The notes under the pieces: generated by a model
The model's database searches: none
Told to the model about the DNA's origin: nothing
The model's input: only the letters and a program-made list of their open reading frames with translations
Made by a program: the position numbers and the translations under genes
NCBI GenBank assembly: GCA_028708075.1
Contig: JAQVZS010000020.1
Location: 1 to 47,065, forward strand
Source: Massilibacteroides sp.
Lineage (GTDB): Bacteria; Bacteroidota; Bacteroidia; Bacteroidales; Tannerellaceae
Direction: 5' to 3'
DNA length: 47,065 nucleotides
In this document: positions 7,854 through 20,484 of the stretch, piece by piece
Layout: the number at the start of each line of letters is the position of its first letter
Position numbering within the stretch: position 1 is the stretch's first letter

Positions 7854-10800
7854 ATGTTAACGAAACCAAAAACAAAGAGTGGTAGAAGAACTGTTTCGTT
7901 CTTATTTACCTTATTATTACTATTATGTTGTTTGCCTGGATTTGCACAGAACAAATCTATTAAAGGAACTATTCTTGATTCTACAGGTGAACCGCTTATT
8001 GGAGTGAACGTTTCTGTGAAGGGTACTACTATTGGTACAATCTCTGATTTGGATGGAACCTATATTTTGGAAGTTCCTAACGATAACGCTGTAATTGTCT
8101 TTTCTTTTATCGGATACAAGACACAGGAAATTGTTGTCGGTTCTAAAACAGTAATAAATACGACTTTGTCGGAAGATACACAACTTATTGAAGAAGTTGT
8201 AGTTGTTGGATACGGTGTCCAAAAGAAGGTGACTGTGACTGGAGCTGTCGCAAGTGTTGCTGGTGAAGAATTGAAAGCTTCTCCTACTACGAACTTGTCT
8301 AATGCAGTCGTTGGTCGTATGCCTGGTGTTATTGGTTGGCAACGTTCGGACGAACCTGGTGGTGGCGGAACAACCTTACGGATTCGTGGAACAAACTCTT
8401 TGGGGTACAAAGAACCGTTAATTGTTGTTGATGGTGTTCCTGGGCGTGCCGGAGGATTAGATCGTCTTAATCCGAATGAAATCGAATCTATGTCTGTATT
8501 GAAGGATGCTGCTGCTGCAATATATGGATCTCGTGCAGCAAATGGTGTTATTTTGATTACGACTAAACGAGGGAAAGAAGGTAAACCGACTGTTACTTAT
8601 TCTGGTAGCATGGGATTCTCTCAACCGACACGTATTCCTGAATTGGCAAACGCTTTTGAATATGCGACAATGGTCAATGACATTGATAAATATTCTGGAC
8701 GTGACCCTCGTTATTCCAATGAAGATTTGCAACTTTATAAAGATGGTACGGATCCTTGGGGGCATCCGAATACGAATTGGTATAAGGAAACTGTAAAAGA
8801 TTTCTCTCCGATATATCGTCATGACTTGAGTATTTCGGGTGGTAGCGATCGTTTTAAATTCTATCTTAGTTTAGCAGCTAATGGAGAAGATGGAATTTAT
8901 AAGAAATCAGCAAACCGATATGATCAATATAGCGTTCGTGCTAATTTAGATATGAAAGTAAATGATTATTTAGATATTTCTTACGGAAGTGTAAATCGTT
9001 TGCAGGAAACGAATTATCCTGCTCGTGGAGCAACGGATATCTTTAGTTCTATGGTTCGTAGTAAACCTATCTTGCCGGCTTATTGGCCTTCAGGTGAACC
9101 AGGACCGGATATTGAGTATGGTGATAACCCTGTTGTTCGTGCTACTCCTGCAACAGGGAAAGATATTTATAAAGAATATTTTATCCAAAATACGTTAAAA
9201 GCGACGTTGAAAGTTCCTGGTGTTGAAGGTTTGACCCTTGTTGGAACAGGTTCATACGACCAATATTTTAGAAATCGTCGTCGTTTTGAGACTCCATTTA
9301 CATTGTATACGTGGGATGGTAACCCGGAACATAAATTGACTCCGACACTGAAAGGTATTTCTCAACCTCAATTGGAAGAAAGGCGTGAAGAACAAAATGA
9401 CTGGATGGTGAACTTGGTGACTTCATATGATCGTTCTTTCGGTGATCATAATATGGGAATAACTCTTGGTGTTGAAGCACAGGAAAATAACTGGCGTATG
9501 GTAAGAGCTACTCGTAAATACTTTATTTCCGATGCTTTGGACGAAATTAATAATGGTTCTGTAACAGATATGGAAACTGAAGGTTATTCATGGAAAGAAA
9601 GCCGTATCAATTATTTTGGTCGCGCAAGCTACAATTATATGGAAAAGTATTTGCTGGAATTTGTTTTCCGTTATGATGGTTCATATCGTTTCCCTAAAAA
9701 TAAACGTTATGGTTTTTTCCCTGGCATTTCTGCTGCATGGCGTGCGTCCGAAGAAGATTTCTGGCAAGATAATATCAGTTTTATAGATTATTTTAAACTA
9801 CGTGCTTCCGTATCTCAAACAGGTAGTGACTATCTAGTGGATACGGATGGCAACTTGGATCGTTCAATTCAATATTTGAACACATATGGTTTTGGTACGG
9901 AATATATGTTTGGAACAACATTCCAAAAAACATTATATCCGACTCGTACACCTAACCCCAACATTACTTGGGAAATTGGGACGACTTACGATCTTGGTCT
10001 TGAGTTTAAGTTCTTGGATCATCGTTTGAGTTTGGAAACAGACTTATTCTATCAGAAACGTACCAATATGTTGATTTACCGGAATGCTTCTTTGCCGGAA
10101 ATTTCAGGTATTACATTGCCGCGTGAAAATATAGGTGAAATGGAAAATAGAGGAATTGAAGGCTTATTGACATGGAATGATAAAGCCGGTAAGGTAGATT
10201 ATGATGTTTCATTTAATATGACTTATTCAAAAAATAAATTGTTGTTCTGGGATGAAACGCCGGGTATCCCTGTTTATCAAAAAAGAACAGGAAAGCCTGT
10301 AAATACGGAATTATGGTATATAGCAGATGGTGTGTTTAATACGCAGGAAGAATTGGATAGTTATCCTCATTGGGCAAATGCTCGTACAGGAGATATCAAA
10401 TTTGTGGATGTAAATAAAGATGGTGTAATTAATGCTGATGACCGTGTACGTTCCGATAAAAACTCCGAACCACGTTTTGTGTTTGGTATTACAACGGGTG
10501 TTCGCTGGAATAATTTTGATTTAAGAGCTTTGTTCCAGGGTGCTACCGGAGGTATCACTTATATTTGGAGAGAAAGAGCTGGAGAAGCAGGGAACTATTA
10601 TAAGTTTATGTATGATAAACGTTGGACGGAAGAAAACCCAATGATAGAACATCCTCGTGCATATAACCGTGAAAACGAGTATTGGGCAAAAGGTGGAACA
10701 GACCAAAAAAATACATATTATCAATTCAAGATGGATTATTTGCGTTTGAAGAACTTGGAGCTGGGTTACACCTTTAATTTACCTGCTATTAGAAATGTTG

Positions 10801-10946
10801 GTATTCAGGATTTAAGAGTCTATGTTAATGGAACTAACTTGTTTACAATAGATAATGTAAAAGTGCAAGACCCTGAGGCAAATGATACAGGCCGGGAGTA
10901 TCCGCAACGTCGTATTTGGAACGTTGGAGTTTCTATCACATTCTAA
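7854..10946 (+). CDS. SusC/RagA-family TonB-linked outer-membrane transporter
   Basis: A 1030-residue SusC-type transporter that moves glycans or oligosaccharides across the outer membrane with TonB energy. Signal peptide residues 1-32 (cleavage near GFAQ). A carboxypeptidase-regulatory-like beta-sandwich at about 34-108 (IKGTILDSTGEPLIGVNVS) precedes the TonB-box/plug region EEVVVVGYGVQKK. The plug contains the LRIRGTNSLG and PLIVVDGVPG blocks, followed by the AAAIYGSRAANGVILITTK block. The barrel ends in VGVSITF with a terminal phenylalanine. The next gene, 12 bp downstream, is its SusD partner. There is no ECF sigma/anti-sigma or hybrid two-component gene next to it. Codon use is richer in A+T than in the neighbouring housekeeping genes. 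Confidence 0.96.
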   Translation: MLTKPKTKSGRRTVSFLFTLLLLLCCLPGFAQNKSIKGTILDSTGEPLIGVNVSVKGTTIGTISDLDGTYILEVPNDNAVIVFSFIGYKTQEIVVGSKTVINTTLSEDTQLIEEVVVVGYGVQKKVTVTGAVASVAGEELKASPTTNLSNAVVGRMPGVIGWQRSDEPGGGGTTLRIRGTNSLGYKEPLIVVDGVPGRAGGLDRLNPNEIESMSVLKDAAAAIYGSRAANGVILITTKRGKEGKPTVTYSGSMGFSQPTRIPELANAFEYATMVNDIDKYSGRDPRYSNEDLQLYKDGTDPWGHPNTNWYKETVKDFSPIYRHDLSISGGSDRFKFYLSLAANGEDGIYKKSANRYDQYSVRANLDMKVNDYLDISYGSVNRLQETNYPARGATDIFSSMVRSKPILPAYWPSGEPGPDIEYGDNPVVRATPATGKDIYKEYFIQNTLKATLKVPGVEGLTLVGTGSYDQYFRNRRRFETPFTLYTWDGNPEHKLTPTLKGISQPQLEERREEQNDWMVNLVTSYDRSFGDHNMGITLGVEAQENNWRMVRATRKYFISDALDEINNGSVTDMETEGYSWKESRINYFGRASYNYMEKYLLEFVFRYDGSYRFPKNKRYGFFPGISAAWRASEEDFWQDNISFIDYFKLRASVSQTGSDYLVDTDGNLDRSIQYLNTYGFGTEYMFGTTFQKTLYPTRTPNPNITWEIGTTYDLGLEFKFLDHRLSLETDLFYQKRTNMLIYRNASLPEISGITLPRENIGEMENRGIEGLLTWNDKAGKVDYDVSFNMTYSKNKLLFWDETPGIPVYQKRTGKPVNTELWYIADGVFNTQEELDSYPHWANARTGDIKFVDVNKDGVINADDRVRSDKNSEPRFVFGITTGVRWNNFDLRALFQGATGGITYIWRERAGEAGNYYKFMYDKRWTEENPMIEHPRAYNRENEYWAKGGTDQKNTYYQFKMDYLRLKNLELGYTFNLPAIRNVGIQDLRVYVNGTNLFTIDNVKVQDPEANDTGREYPQRRIWNVGVSITF

Positions 10947-10958
10947 AACAAAGAAATT

Positions 10959-12854
10959 ATGAAAAATATAAAACAATTTATTATAATATTGATTGGGGGA
11001 GTAGTATTATCCTTCAGCTCTTGTTCTGATTTTATGGATGTTGTACCTTCAACTTCTTATACAGAAGAGGTGGTATTTTCGGATGCAGCTCTTACGCAGG
11101 CGTTTGTTAATGATTTATACAATAATATCCATCCGGGAGCTAAGGAACATTCATTGGATGGTTTGACTGACGATGCTTATTTTACACATAATTATGGACA
11201 GAAAGATGTGGTTGAAGCTGCGTCTATTTCTGAAAGCAACCTTCAATGGTTTAACGATGATAATAATCCTTTTAAATGGAAAAAGCGCTATAGTGGTATT
11301 CGCTTCGCAAATATCATTATTAATAATATAGATAAGGTTCCTCCTAAAATCGGATATGATTTGGATCGAATGAAGGGAGAAGCTTATTATATGCGTGCTC
11401 ATATGTATCATGAATTAGTCAGAGGTTTTGGTGGTGTACCTATTGTTACTGAAGATTTTTCTTTGGATCAGATGGAACAAATGCAGAAACCACGTAATAA
11501 CATGAAAGAATGTCTGGAATTTATTGTTAGTGACTTGACAAAAGCAGAAGAGCTTTTACCCACTACCGTTGCATCTTCTGAATGGGGACGTGTAACGAAA
11601 TATGTGGCAACAGGATTGAAAGCACGTATCTTATTGCATGTAGCCAGTCCTCTTTATGCAGATCGTACGGTCAATACTTTAGCTGTTAACCAATTTGATG
11701 GTGATAGGGTGGCAACGTATCGTGCAGCGAAAGATGCTGCCGTAAAGGTTATAGAAGAAGGTCCTTTTAAACTGATTGATTGTAAAGGTGGATCGAATAC
11801 GGAAAGAGCTGAAAAATTTAAAGCTATCATGACAGATGTGCAAAACAGTGAACAAATGTTTGTACGCAACTATCATACTTCAATTGGTGCAGAAAACAGA
11901 ATGGGGTTATGGCATGGTCCAAATGGATATCATAACTGGGCTGGTACGACTCCGACTCAGGATTTGGTTATGGCTTTTGAATTTGAAGATGGTACTATGC
12001 CAGAAGGAATGACAAAACCAGGAGAATTTCAAAAAGGAAATCCGTACAATGGTCGTGAACCTCGTTTTTATGCGACAGTTGCTACTGATGGTAATACTTG
12101 GGGGCGTCCACGTCCTGCTGACGCTGCCACTTTGGATCCAACTCCGCTTGGACGTTTGCAGGCTGGTAAATATGAGGTAACAGATGGAGATACGGAAATA
12201 GAATATCGTGATGGTGTTAAACGTCGTTCCATGTGGGGCGTTGATACTCGTCAGGGACCGATTGAAGACTGGAACGGATCTTGGACTGGTTATTATGAGA
12301 AAAAGTTGATAGATACTTCTATAGACGCTCAATATTTCAAACAAACAGTTCCGCATATTTACATGCGTTTGGCAGAAATGTATCTGATTGCTGCAGAAGC
12401 TTGTGTAGAACTTGGAGAATTAGATGAAGCGGCTAAATGGTTGGATATTTTACGTGGACGTATCGATTTAAAAGATACGAAATCAACTTTGATTGCTCGT
12501 GGTAAACAATTTAATCAGGAAGATATGCGAGAATTTGTGCGTCAACAATGTCGTGTCGAATTTGCTTACGAACAACACCGTTATTTCGATATTCGTCGTT
12601 GGATGATAGGTCCGGAATGTGGAAATAAGCCATTAACTGGTATTTTAGTGGAAGCAATTCTGAAGTCTGGTAAGACAGCAATGAAACCGTATATACATAA
12701 TGAAGAGATTTGGGATTATTACTATTATGTAAACGATCTTTCCAGTCGTGAGAACAGAAAATGGTTAGATAAAATGTATTTTGCTCCTATTTCTCAAGAT
12801 GAAATTCGTCGTAATCAGAATATAGTTCAAAATCCTGGAATGGGAAGTAAATAA
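10959..12854 (+). CDS. SusD/RagB-family surface glycan-binding lipoprotein
   Basis: A 631-residue SusD homologue that forms the lid of the SusC channel. The N-terminal lipoprotein signal ends in LSFSSC with the lipidated cysteine at residue 22. SusD hallmarks follow: YMRAHMYHELVRGFGGVPIV in the TPR scaffold, then a C-terminal LAEMYLIAAEACVELGELDEA with DILRGRI, and ending in a VRQQCRVEFAYEQHRYFDIRRW motif (E-R-R-E-F-E-R-Y-D-L-R-R type). The stop is followed by a strong terminator, so susCD form a closed two-gene unit, possibly with the upstream permease. The ligand is not predictable from sequence; the GH2 enzyme downstream suggests a beta-galactoside. Confidence 0.96.
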   Translation: MKNIKQFIIILIGGVVLSFSSCSDFMDVVPSTSYTEEVVFSDAALTQAFVNDLYNNIHPGAKEHSLDGLTDDAYFTHNYGQKDVVEAASISESNLQWFNDDNNPFKWKKRYSGIRFANIIINNIDKVPPKIGYDLDRMKGEAYYMRAHMYHELVRGFGGVPIVTEDFSLDQMEQMQKPRNNMKECLEFIVSDLTKAEELLPTTVASSEWGRVTKYVATGLKARILLHVASPLYADRTVNTLAVNQFDGDRVATYRAAKDAAVKVIEEGPFKLIDCKGGSNTERAEKFKAIMTDVQNSEQMFVRNYHTSIGAENRMGLWHGPNGYHNWAGTTPTQDLVMAFEFEDGTMPEGMTKPGEFQKGNPYNGREPRFYATVATDGNTWGRPRPADAATLDPTPLGRLQAGKYEVTDGDTEIEYRDGVKRRSMWGVDTRQGPIEDWNGSWTGYYEKKLIDTSIDAQYFKQTVPHIYMRLAEMYLIAAEACVELGELDEAAKWLDILRGRIDLKDTKSTLIARGKQFNQEDMREFVRQQCRVEFAYEQHRYFDIRRWMIGPECGNKPLTGILVEAILKSGKTAMKPYIHNEEIWDYYYYVNDLSSRENRKWLDKMYFAPISQDEIRRNQNIVQNPGMGSK

Positions 12855-12912
12855 TAGTTTATTATTTCATTGATATCTTTATTTTTTTTAGAAATAGGTA
12901 ATTATCATTTAT

Positions 12913-12967
12913 GGGTTGCACAAATAAGTAATTGATTTTATGTATATTTGTGCAACCCTCTTTTTTT
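12913..12967 (+). terminator. strong intrinsic terminator after susD
   Basis: GGGTTGCACAAATA (12913-12926) pairs perfectly with TATTTGTGCAACCC (12945-12958) over 14 bp, followed by TCTTTTTTT. The 18-nt loop also runs into TATATTTG (12943-12950), an exact TAnnTTTG element that could start transcription of the next gene. Confidence 0.85.
12943..12950 (+). promoter_or_regulatory. possible -7 element for the Gfo/Idh gene, inside the terminator
   Basis: TATATTTG matches TAnnTTTG, 62 bp upstream of the ATG at 13013. No TTTG or TTG lies 19-21 bp upstream, so support is limited. It shares bases with the 3' arm of the susD terminator. Confidence 0.35.
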
Positions 12968-13012
12968 AATTTAGGGAAAGTTTTGTTGCATTAATAAACT
13001 TATTGACAGATC

Positions 13013-14179
13013 ATGGAAAACAGAAAACTTAGAATGGGAATGGTCGGAGGTGGTTCCGATGCTTTTATCGGCGCGATACATCGCTGCGGAGCTTTTATGG
13101 ATAATCAGATTGAGTTGGTGTGTGGATGCTTCAGTGTGAATCCGGAAATCTCTCGTAGTTCCGGACTTTCCTATTATCTTCCGGAAGATCGTATTTATAG
13201 TACGTATCAGGAAATGTTCGAGCACGAAATGACGCTGCCGGAAGGAGAACGTATGGATTTTGTAACGATCGTTACGCCGAATCGCTGGCATTTCGAACCC
13301 GCGATGATGGCGCTCGAAAGAGGCTTTCATGTTGTAATTGATAAACCGATAACCTTTTCTTTGGAAGAAGCTAAATTATTACAGAAGAAAGTTGAAGAGA
13401 CCGGATTAATCCTTGCCCTTACACATGTCTATACGGGCTATCCAGCTGTGAAAGATATGAAAGCACGTATCGCGGCGGGTGAATTAGGTAAGGTTCGTCG
13501 TGTTTACGTGGAGTATTGTCAGGGTTGGCTGTCGGAACGAATTGAATTGCAAGGTGGGAATAATGCCGGATGGCGTACTGATCCGAAACGTTCGGGAAAA
13601 GCCGGCTGTATCGGTGATATTGGAACGCACGCTTGGCATTTGAGTGAATACGTAACGGGGCAGAAAGTGACCGAACTTTGTGCGGATTTGACGGCTTTTG
13701 TTCCGAATCGTCCTATCGATGACGATGGCGCGGCGTTTCTTAACTATGATAAAGGAGCTAAAGGAGTGCTTGTCGCTTCTCAAATTTGTGCCGGTGAAGA
13801 AAATAATATACGTATACGGGTTTACGGCGAAAAAGGAGGACTGGAATGGCGGCAGGAAGAACCGAATTCACTTTACGCAAAATGGATTGACAAACCTAAA
13901 GAAATATATCGTGTAGGGAATGGAGGATATACGTATCCTCTAGCTAAATATAATGCACGTACGCCGGGTGGCCATCCGGAAGGATTTATTGAATCTTTTG
14001 CAAATATATACCGCAATTTTGCCGCTACTGTCAGAGCGATCAGCAATGGTAAAAAGCCTACGGAAGAAATGTTGGATTTCCCGACTGTCTATGATGGCGT
14101 TAGAGGAATGCAATTCATTGAAACTATGGTAGAAGCAGGGAATAATGATGGTCAGAAATGGCAAAAATGGATTGATTAA
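13013..14179 (+). CDS. Gfo/Idh/MocA-family oxidoreductase, cytosolic
   Basis: A 388-residue NAD(P)-dependent dehydrogenase of the glucose-fructose/inositol oxidoreductase family. The Rossmann motif is MGMVGGGSDAFIG near residues 8-20. The family EKP motif appears as DKP at 110-112, and the sugar-site segment GDIGTHAWHL (D202, H206) follows the family pattern. The substrate would be a sugar or cyclitol. There is no signal peptide, unlike the second family member at 19089. It lies 25 bp before the beta-galactosidase gene and is probably co-transcribed with it. Long insertions such as the YLPEDR-YSTYQEMF region suit the larger Bacteroidetes subgroup. Specificity is unknown. Confidence 0.9.
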   Translation: MENRKLRMGMVGGGSDAFIGAIHRCGAFMDNQIELVCGCFSVNPEISRSSGLSYYLPEDRIYSTYQEMFEHEMTLPEGERMDFVTIVTPNRWHFEPAMMALERGFHVVIDKPITFSLEEAKLLQKKVEETGLILALTHVYTGYPAVKDMKARIAAGELGKVRRVYVEYCQGWLSERIELQGGNNAGWRTDPKRSGKAGCIGDIGTHAWHLSEYVTGQKVTELCADLTAFVPNRPIDDDGAAFLNYDKGAKGVLVASQICAGEENNIRIRVYGEKGGLEWRQEEPNSLYAKWIDKPKEIYRVGNGGYTYPLAKYNARTPGGHPEGFIESFANIYRNFAATVRAISNGKKPTEEMLDFPTVYDGVRGMQFIETMVEAGNNDGQKWQKWID

Positions 14180-14192
14180 GAAACTTTTTTAA

Positions 14193-17300
<3,108 letters not shown>

Positions 17301-17313
17301 ATAGACATAAAAG

Positions 17314-17346
17314 AAGAGGTAGATACTATTTTATTATCTACCTCTT
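17314..17346 (+). terminator. terminator after the beta-galactosidase gene
   Basis: AAGAGGTAGATA (17314-17325) and TATCTACCTCTT (17335-17346) are a perfect 12-bp stem with a 9-nt loop. The T-run at the 3' side is short and belongs partly to the stem, so efficiency may be moderate. It separates the GH2 unit from the cytochrome operon. Confidence 0.7.
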
Positions 17347-17484
17347 TCCGGTTTGGTTGAGGAAAAAATTATTTAATAGAACGAGTTAAACTTTTCTAAC
17401 AATAAAAAAAACATTATTTTTAGAGCCTTGTAAATATTGGATATGTTTACTTGTGTTGCTGTTAACAGATTACCATAAAAACAA

Positions 17485-19062
17485 ATGACAAATAAAAGCG
17501 CTTATTTGAACTCTCAGAAGAAAAAAGGTTTTTTCCGCGGAAAAACTTTTATTTTACTCTTAGGCATCGGGCTTGGTGTGGCTGCGATGATTGGTGTTTA
17601 TCAAACTTCCGTTTATTTTTCAACCGATGAATCCTGTATGATGTGTCATGTTCATCCGCATGCAGAAGATACTTGGAAGATCGGCATGCACGTGAATAAC
17701 GGCAGCGGTGTGAAAGTCCATTGTGTGGATTGTCACCTCCCGCCTAAAAATCAGACGTGGGCGCATTATACGGCAAAAGCTGAATTAGGGGCGAAAGATT
17801 TATGGGGATATTTGACGAAAGACAGTGCCGATTTTGATTGGGAGAATAAGTCTCAACTGGAAAATGCGATCAAATTCATCCCGAACGAATCGTGTAAGGA
17901 ATGTCATCAAAATTTATTTCCGGAAGGAATTGATAACGATGGAATTACGGCACATCTATATTATGAAGAAAATGAAAAAAAATTAGATTTGCAATGTATC
18001 AGTTGCCATTTGGACGCTGGTCACCATAATCCCAATTATACGCACGGGAAGTTGGAAGGACTGCCGACGATGGCGTCAGCGACGATGGATACCAGTTTGT
18101 TTTTTAAAGAACCGGCTACGGTAAATTCTTTTGCGGATTATATGGAACAGATACCCGGGACAATGGTTTCGTTTAAAATGGTTGCCGTATCCGGTGGTTC
18201 GTTTAAAATGGGTAGTCCGGAGAAAGAACCTTTCCATAAAGCAGATGAAGCACCGCTCCGTAACATAACATTAAGTCCATTCTTTATGGCCGAAGTGGAA
18301 GTGACCTGGGATCAATATTGGGTATTCTACGGGCAAACGATGAGTGAAGGACGTACCCCTCCGGAAGATGTGTACGCGAATAACAGCAATCCGGACGTGG
18401 ATGCAATTTCAGGACCGACTCCCCCGTTCGGTTTCCCGGATCAGGGTTGGGGTTCAGGCGATCGTCCGGCAATTACCATGACACATTATGCTGCGGAAAC
18501 ATTTTGTCAGTGGTTGTCTAAAAAAACCGGAAAAAAATACCGTTTGCCGACTGAAGCGGAATGGGAATATGCTGCAAGAGGAGGAACGGAGACGCCTTAT
18601 TTCTTTGAGGGTAACCCCAAAGATTTTTCCGACCAGGGATTTATGCGTAAGTTCTTTAGCGCAAAGACCGAAGGAATAAGCCCCTATGTAATTTATAGTA
18701 AGAATAGTAAAAACAAAACCCAGGAACCTTCGGCTGTAAAACCGAATCCTTTCGGTTTGAAGAATATGTTAGGAAACGTGATGGAATATTGTGCGGATAA
18801 ATACGATTCGGAGGCTTATTCCAAAACAGATGCAAATGTGACGAATCCGCTGTCTACGGCTGGTGAAGAATGGGTCGTTCGCGGAGGAAACTATACCTCC
18901 GATGCCGCTGATGTGAGAAGTGCCGCCCGCGAGCATACCAAACATGACGCGTGGTTGAAAACGGATCCTCAGCAACCCAAAAGTATTTGGTGGTATTCGG
19001 ATATTCGGGGAATCGGGTTCCGCGTAGTTTGTGAACCGGATTCTTCTATAAACGCAAAATAA
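17485..19062 (+). CDS. tetraheme NapC/NirT-type cytochrome c fused to a SUMF1 (FGE-like) domain
   Basis: A 525-residue protein with two parts. Residues 21-45 are one membrane anchor, followed by four CXXCH heme sites: CMMCH 51-55, CVDCH 80-84, CKECH 137-141 and CISCH 171-175, with the NapC/NirT/NrfH-like spacing and a CMMCHVHPH opening. Residues about 228-515 are a formylglycine-generating-enzyme fold (SGGSFKMGS, RLPTEAEWEYAARGG, NPFGLKNMLGNVMEYCAD, VVRGGNYTSDAADVRSAAR, GFRVV). The paired active-site cysteines of true FGE in the region after VRGG are absent, so a sulfatase-maturing role is unlikely. Family members pass electrons between quinols and periplasmic redox enzymes. It leads a run of five genes with two Tat-exported sugar enzymes. 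The electron partner is not known. Confidence 0.88.
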   Translation: MTNKSAYLNSQKKKGFFRGKTFILLLGIGLGVAAMIGVYQTSVYFSTDESCMMCHVHPHAEDTWKIGMHVNNGSGVKVHCVDCHLPPKNQTWAHYTAKAELGAKDLWGYLTKDSADFDWENKSQLENAIKFIPNESCKECHQNLFPEGIDNDGITAHLYYEENEKKLDLQCISCHLDAGHHNPNYTHGKLEGLPTMASATMDTSLFFKEPATVNSFADYMEQIPGTMVSFKMVAVSGGSFKMGSPEKEPFHKADEAPLRNITLSPFFMAEVEVTWDQYWVFYGQTMSEGRTPPEDVYANNSNPDVDAISGPTPPFGFPDQGWGSGDRPAITMTHYAAETFCQWLSKKTGKKYRLPTEAEWEYAARGGTETPYFFEGNPKDFSDQGFMRKFFSAKTEGISPYVIYSKNSKNKTQEPSAVKPNPFGLKNMLGNVMEYCADKYDSEAYSKTDANVTNPLSTAGEEWVVRGGNYTSDAADVRSAAREHTKHDAWLKTDPQQPKSIWWYSDIRGIGFRVVCEPDSSINAK

Positions 19063-19088
19063 GTACAACACTTTAAATAAGTTATATC

Positions 19089-20477
19089 ATGAAAAAGGAA
19101 AACAGTATTAGTAGAAGATCATTTCTGAAAAGTTCAGCCATGGCAGGTGCCCTGGGAGCAATTGGAACAGGTAGCGCAGCTACCGTATTAACATCTTGCG
19201 GTGGTGGTGAAAAGACACCGGCAGTGAAACCTCTAAAAGACCCGGGAACGTATTATATTCCTGAATTGGTTGATTTTGCGACGGACGGACAAGAATTGAA
19301 AGCTGGTGTGATTGGATGTGGCGGACGCGGTTCAGGTGCTACTTTTAACTTTCTGAATGCCGCTAACGGAGTGACGATCGTTGCGTTAGGCGATACTTTC
19401 CAGGAAAGAGTAGACGGCTTGGCCGACAAATTGAAAAAAGAAAAAAATATCGATATCCCTGCCGATAAACGTTTTGTTGGTTTAGACGCTTACAAACAAG
19501 TGATTGATAGTGGTGTCGACGTGGTTATTGTTGCTACGCCACCAACCTTCCGTCCGATTCATTTCCAATATGCGACGGAAAAGGGTAAACATTCATTCCT
19601 TGAAAAGCCGATTTGTGTTGATCCGGTTGGTTACCGTATGATTATGGCTACAGCGAAACAAGCAGCAGCGAAAGGTCTTCGTGTGGTTACGGGTACTCAG
19701 CGTCACCACCAACGCAGTTACGTAGAGTCTTACAAGAAAATCATGGAAGGCACTATCGGTGAGATTACCGGAGGTGTTGTTTATTGGAATCAAAGCATGC
19801 TTTGGTATCGCGAACGTCAAAAAGAATGGAACGATTGCGAATGGATGATCAAAGACTGGGTGAATTGGAAATGGCTTTCAGGAGATCATATCGTTGAACA
19901 ACACGTACACAACATTGATGTATTCACTTGGTTCAGTGGCTTAAAACCGGTGAAGGCTGTTGGTTTTGGTTCTCGTCAACGTCGTCTGACTGGAGATCAG
20001 TACGACAATTTCAGTGTAGACTTTACGATGGAAAATGGAATCCATTTGCATAGTATGTGCCGTCAGATCGATGGTTGCGCCAATAACGTTAGCGAATTTA
20101 TTCAGGGTACGAAAGGTTCTTGGTCTACGGCTAACGGAGAAACCGTGATTAAAGATTTGGCTGGTAATGTGGTTTGGAAATACGATAATGAAGCTGAAAA
20201 AACAAACTTTAAACAAACCGATCCGTATACACTTGAACATGTAAACTGGATCAACAGTATCCGTGGAAAGAAAGAGATCGAACAAGCTTCTGAAACGGCT
20301 GTTGCCAATATGGCTGCGATTATGGGTCGTGAATCGGCTTATACCGGTGCTGAGATGACTTGGGATGCTATGACTGCTTCAGGTTTGGATTATATGCCGA
20401 AAGATTTGAACTTGGGTAAGATGGATATGAGCGGCTTTACCGTTCTTGTTCCTGGGAAACCCCTAGAAAAGAAATAA
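19089..20477 (+). CDS. Tat-exported Gfo/Idh/MocA oxidoreductase (lipoprotein-like)
   Basis: A 462-residue member of the Gfo/Idh/MocA family. The N-terminus has a twin-arginine signal, SISRRSFLK (R9, R10), and a lipobox-like VLTSC with C37, so it is probably exported folded with its nucleotide bound and anchored in the periplasm. The Rossmann motif is GCGGRGSG at 76-83, the EKP catalytic lysine motif is at 171-173 and the conserved site DHIVEQHVHNIDVF (H270, H272, D275) is typical of the large Bacteroidetes subgroup. Members act on sugars; some oxidise the 3-OH of glycosides. It lies 26 bp after the cytochrome gene and 7 bp before the TIM-barrel gene, which places all three in one operon. Confidence 0.92.
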   Translation: MKKENSISRRSFLKSSAMAGALGAIGTGSAATVLTSCGGGEKTPAVKPLKDPGTYYIPELVDFATDGQELKAGVIGCGGRGSGATFNFLNAANGVTIVALGDTFQERVDGLADKLKKEKNIDIPADKRFVGLDAYKQVIDSGVDVVIVATPPTFRPIHFQYATEKGKHSFLEKPICVDPVGYRMIMATAKQAAAKGLRVVTGTQRHHQRSYVESYKKIMEGTIGEITGGVVYWNQSMLWYRERQKEWNDCEWMIKDWVNWKWLSGDHIVEQHVHNIDVFTWFSGLKPVKAVGFGSRQRRLTGDQYDNFSVDFTMENGIHLHSMCRQIDGCANNVSEFIQGTKGSWSTANGETVIKDLAGNVVWKYDNEAEKTNFKQTDPYTLEHVNWINSIRGKKEIEQASETAVANMAAIMGRESAYTGAEMTWDAMTASGLDYMPKDLNLGKMDMSGFTVLVPGKPLEKK

Positions 20478-20484
20478 TTTGTGT

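Noticed and set aside
17485-19062. sulfatase-maturing formylglycine-generating enzyme
   Set aside because: The active-site cysteine pair is absent, the domain is fused to a cytochrome, and no sulfatase lies in the window.
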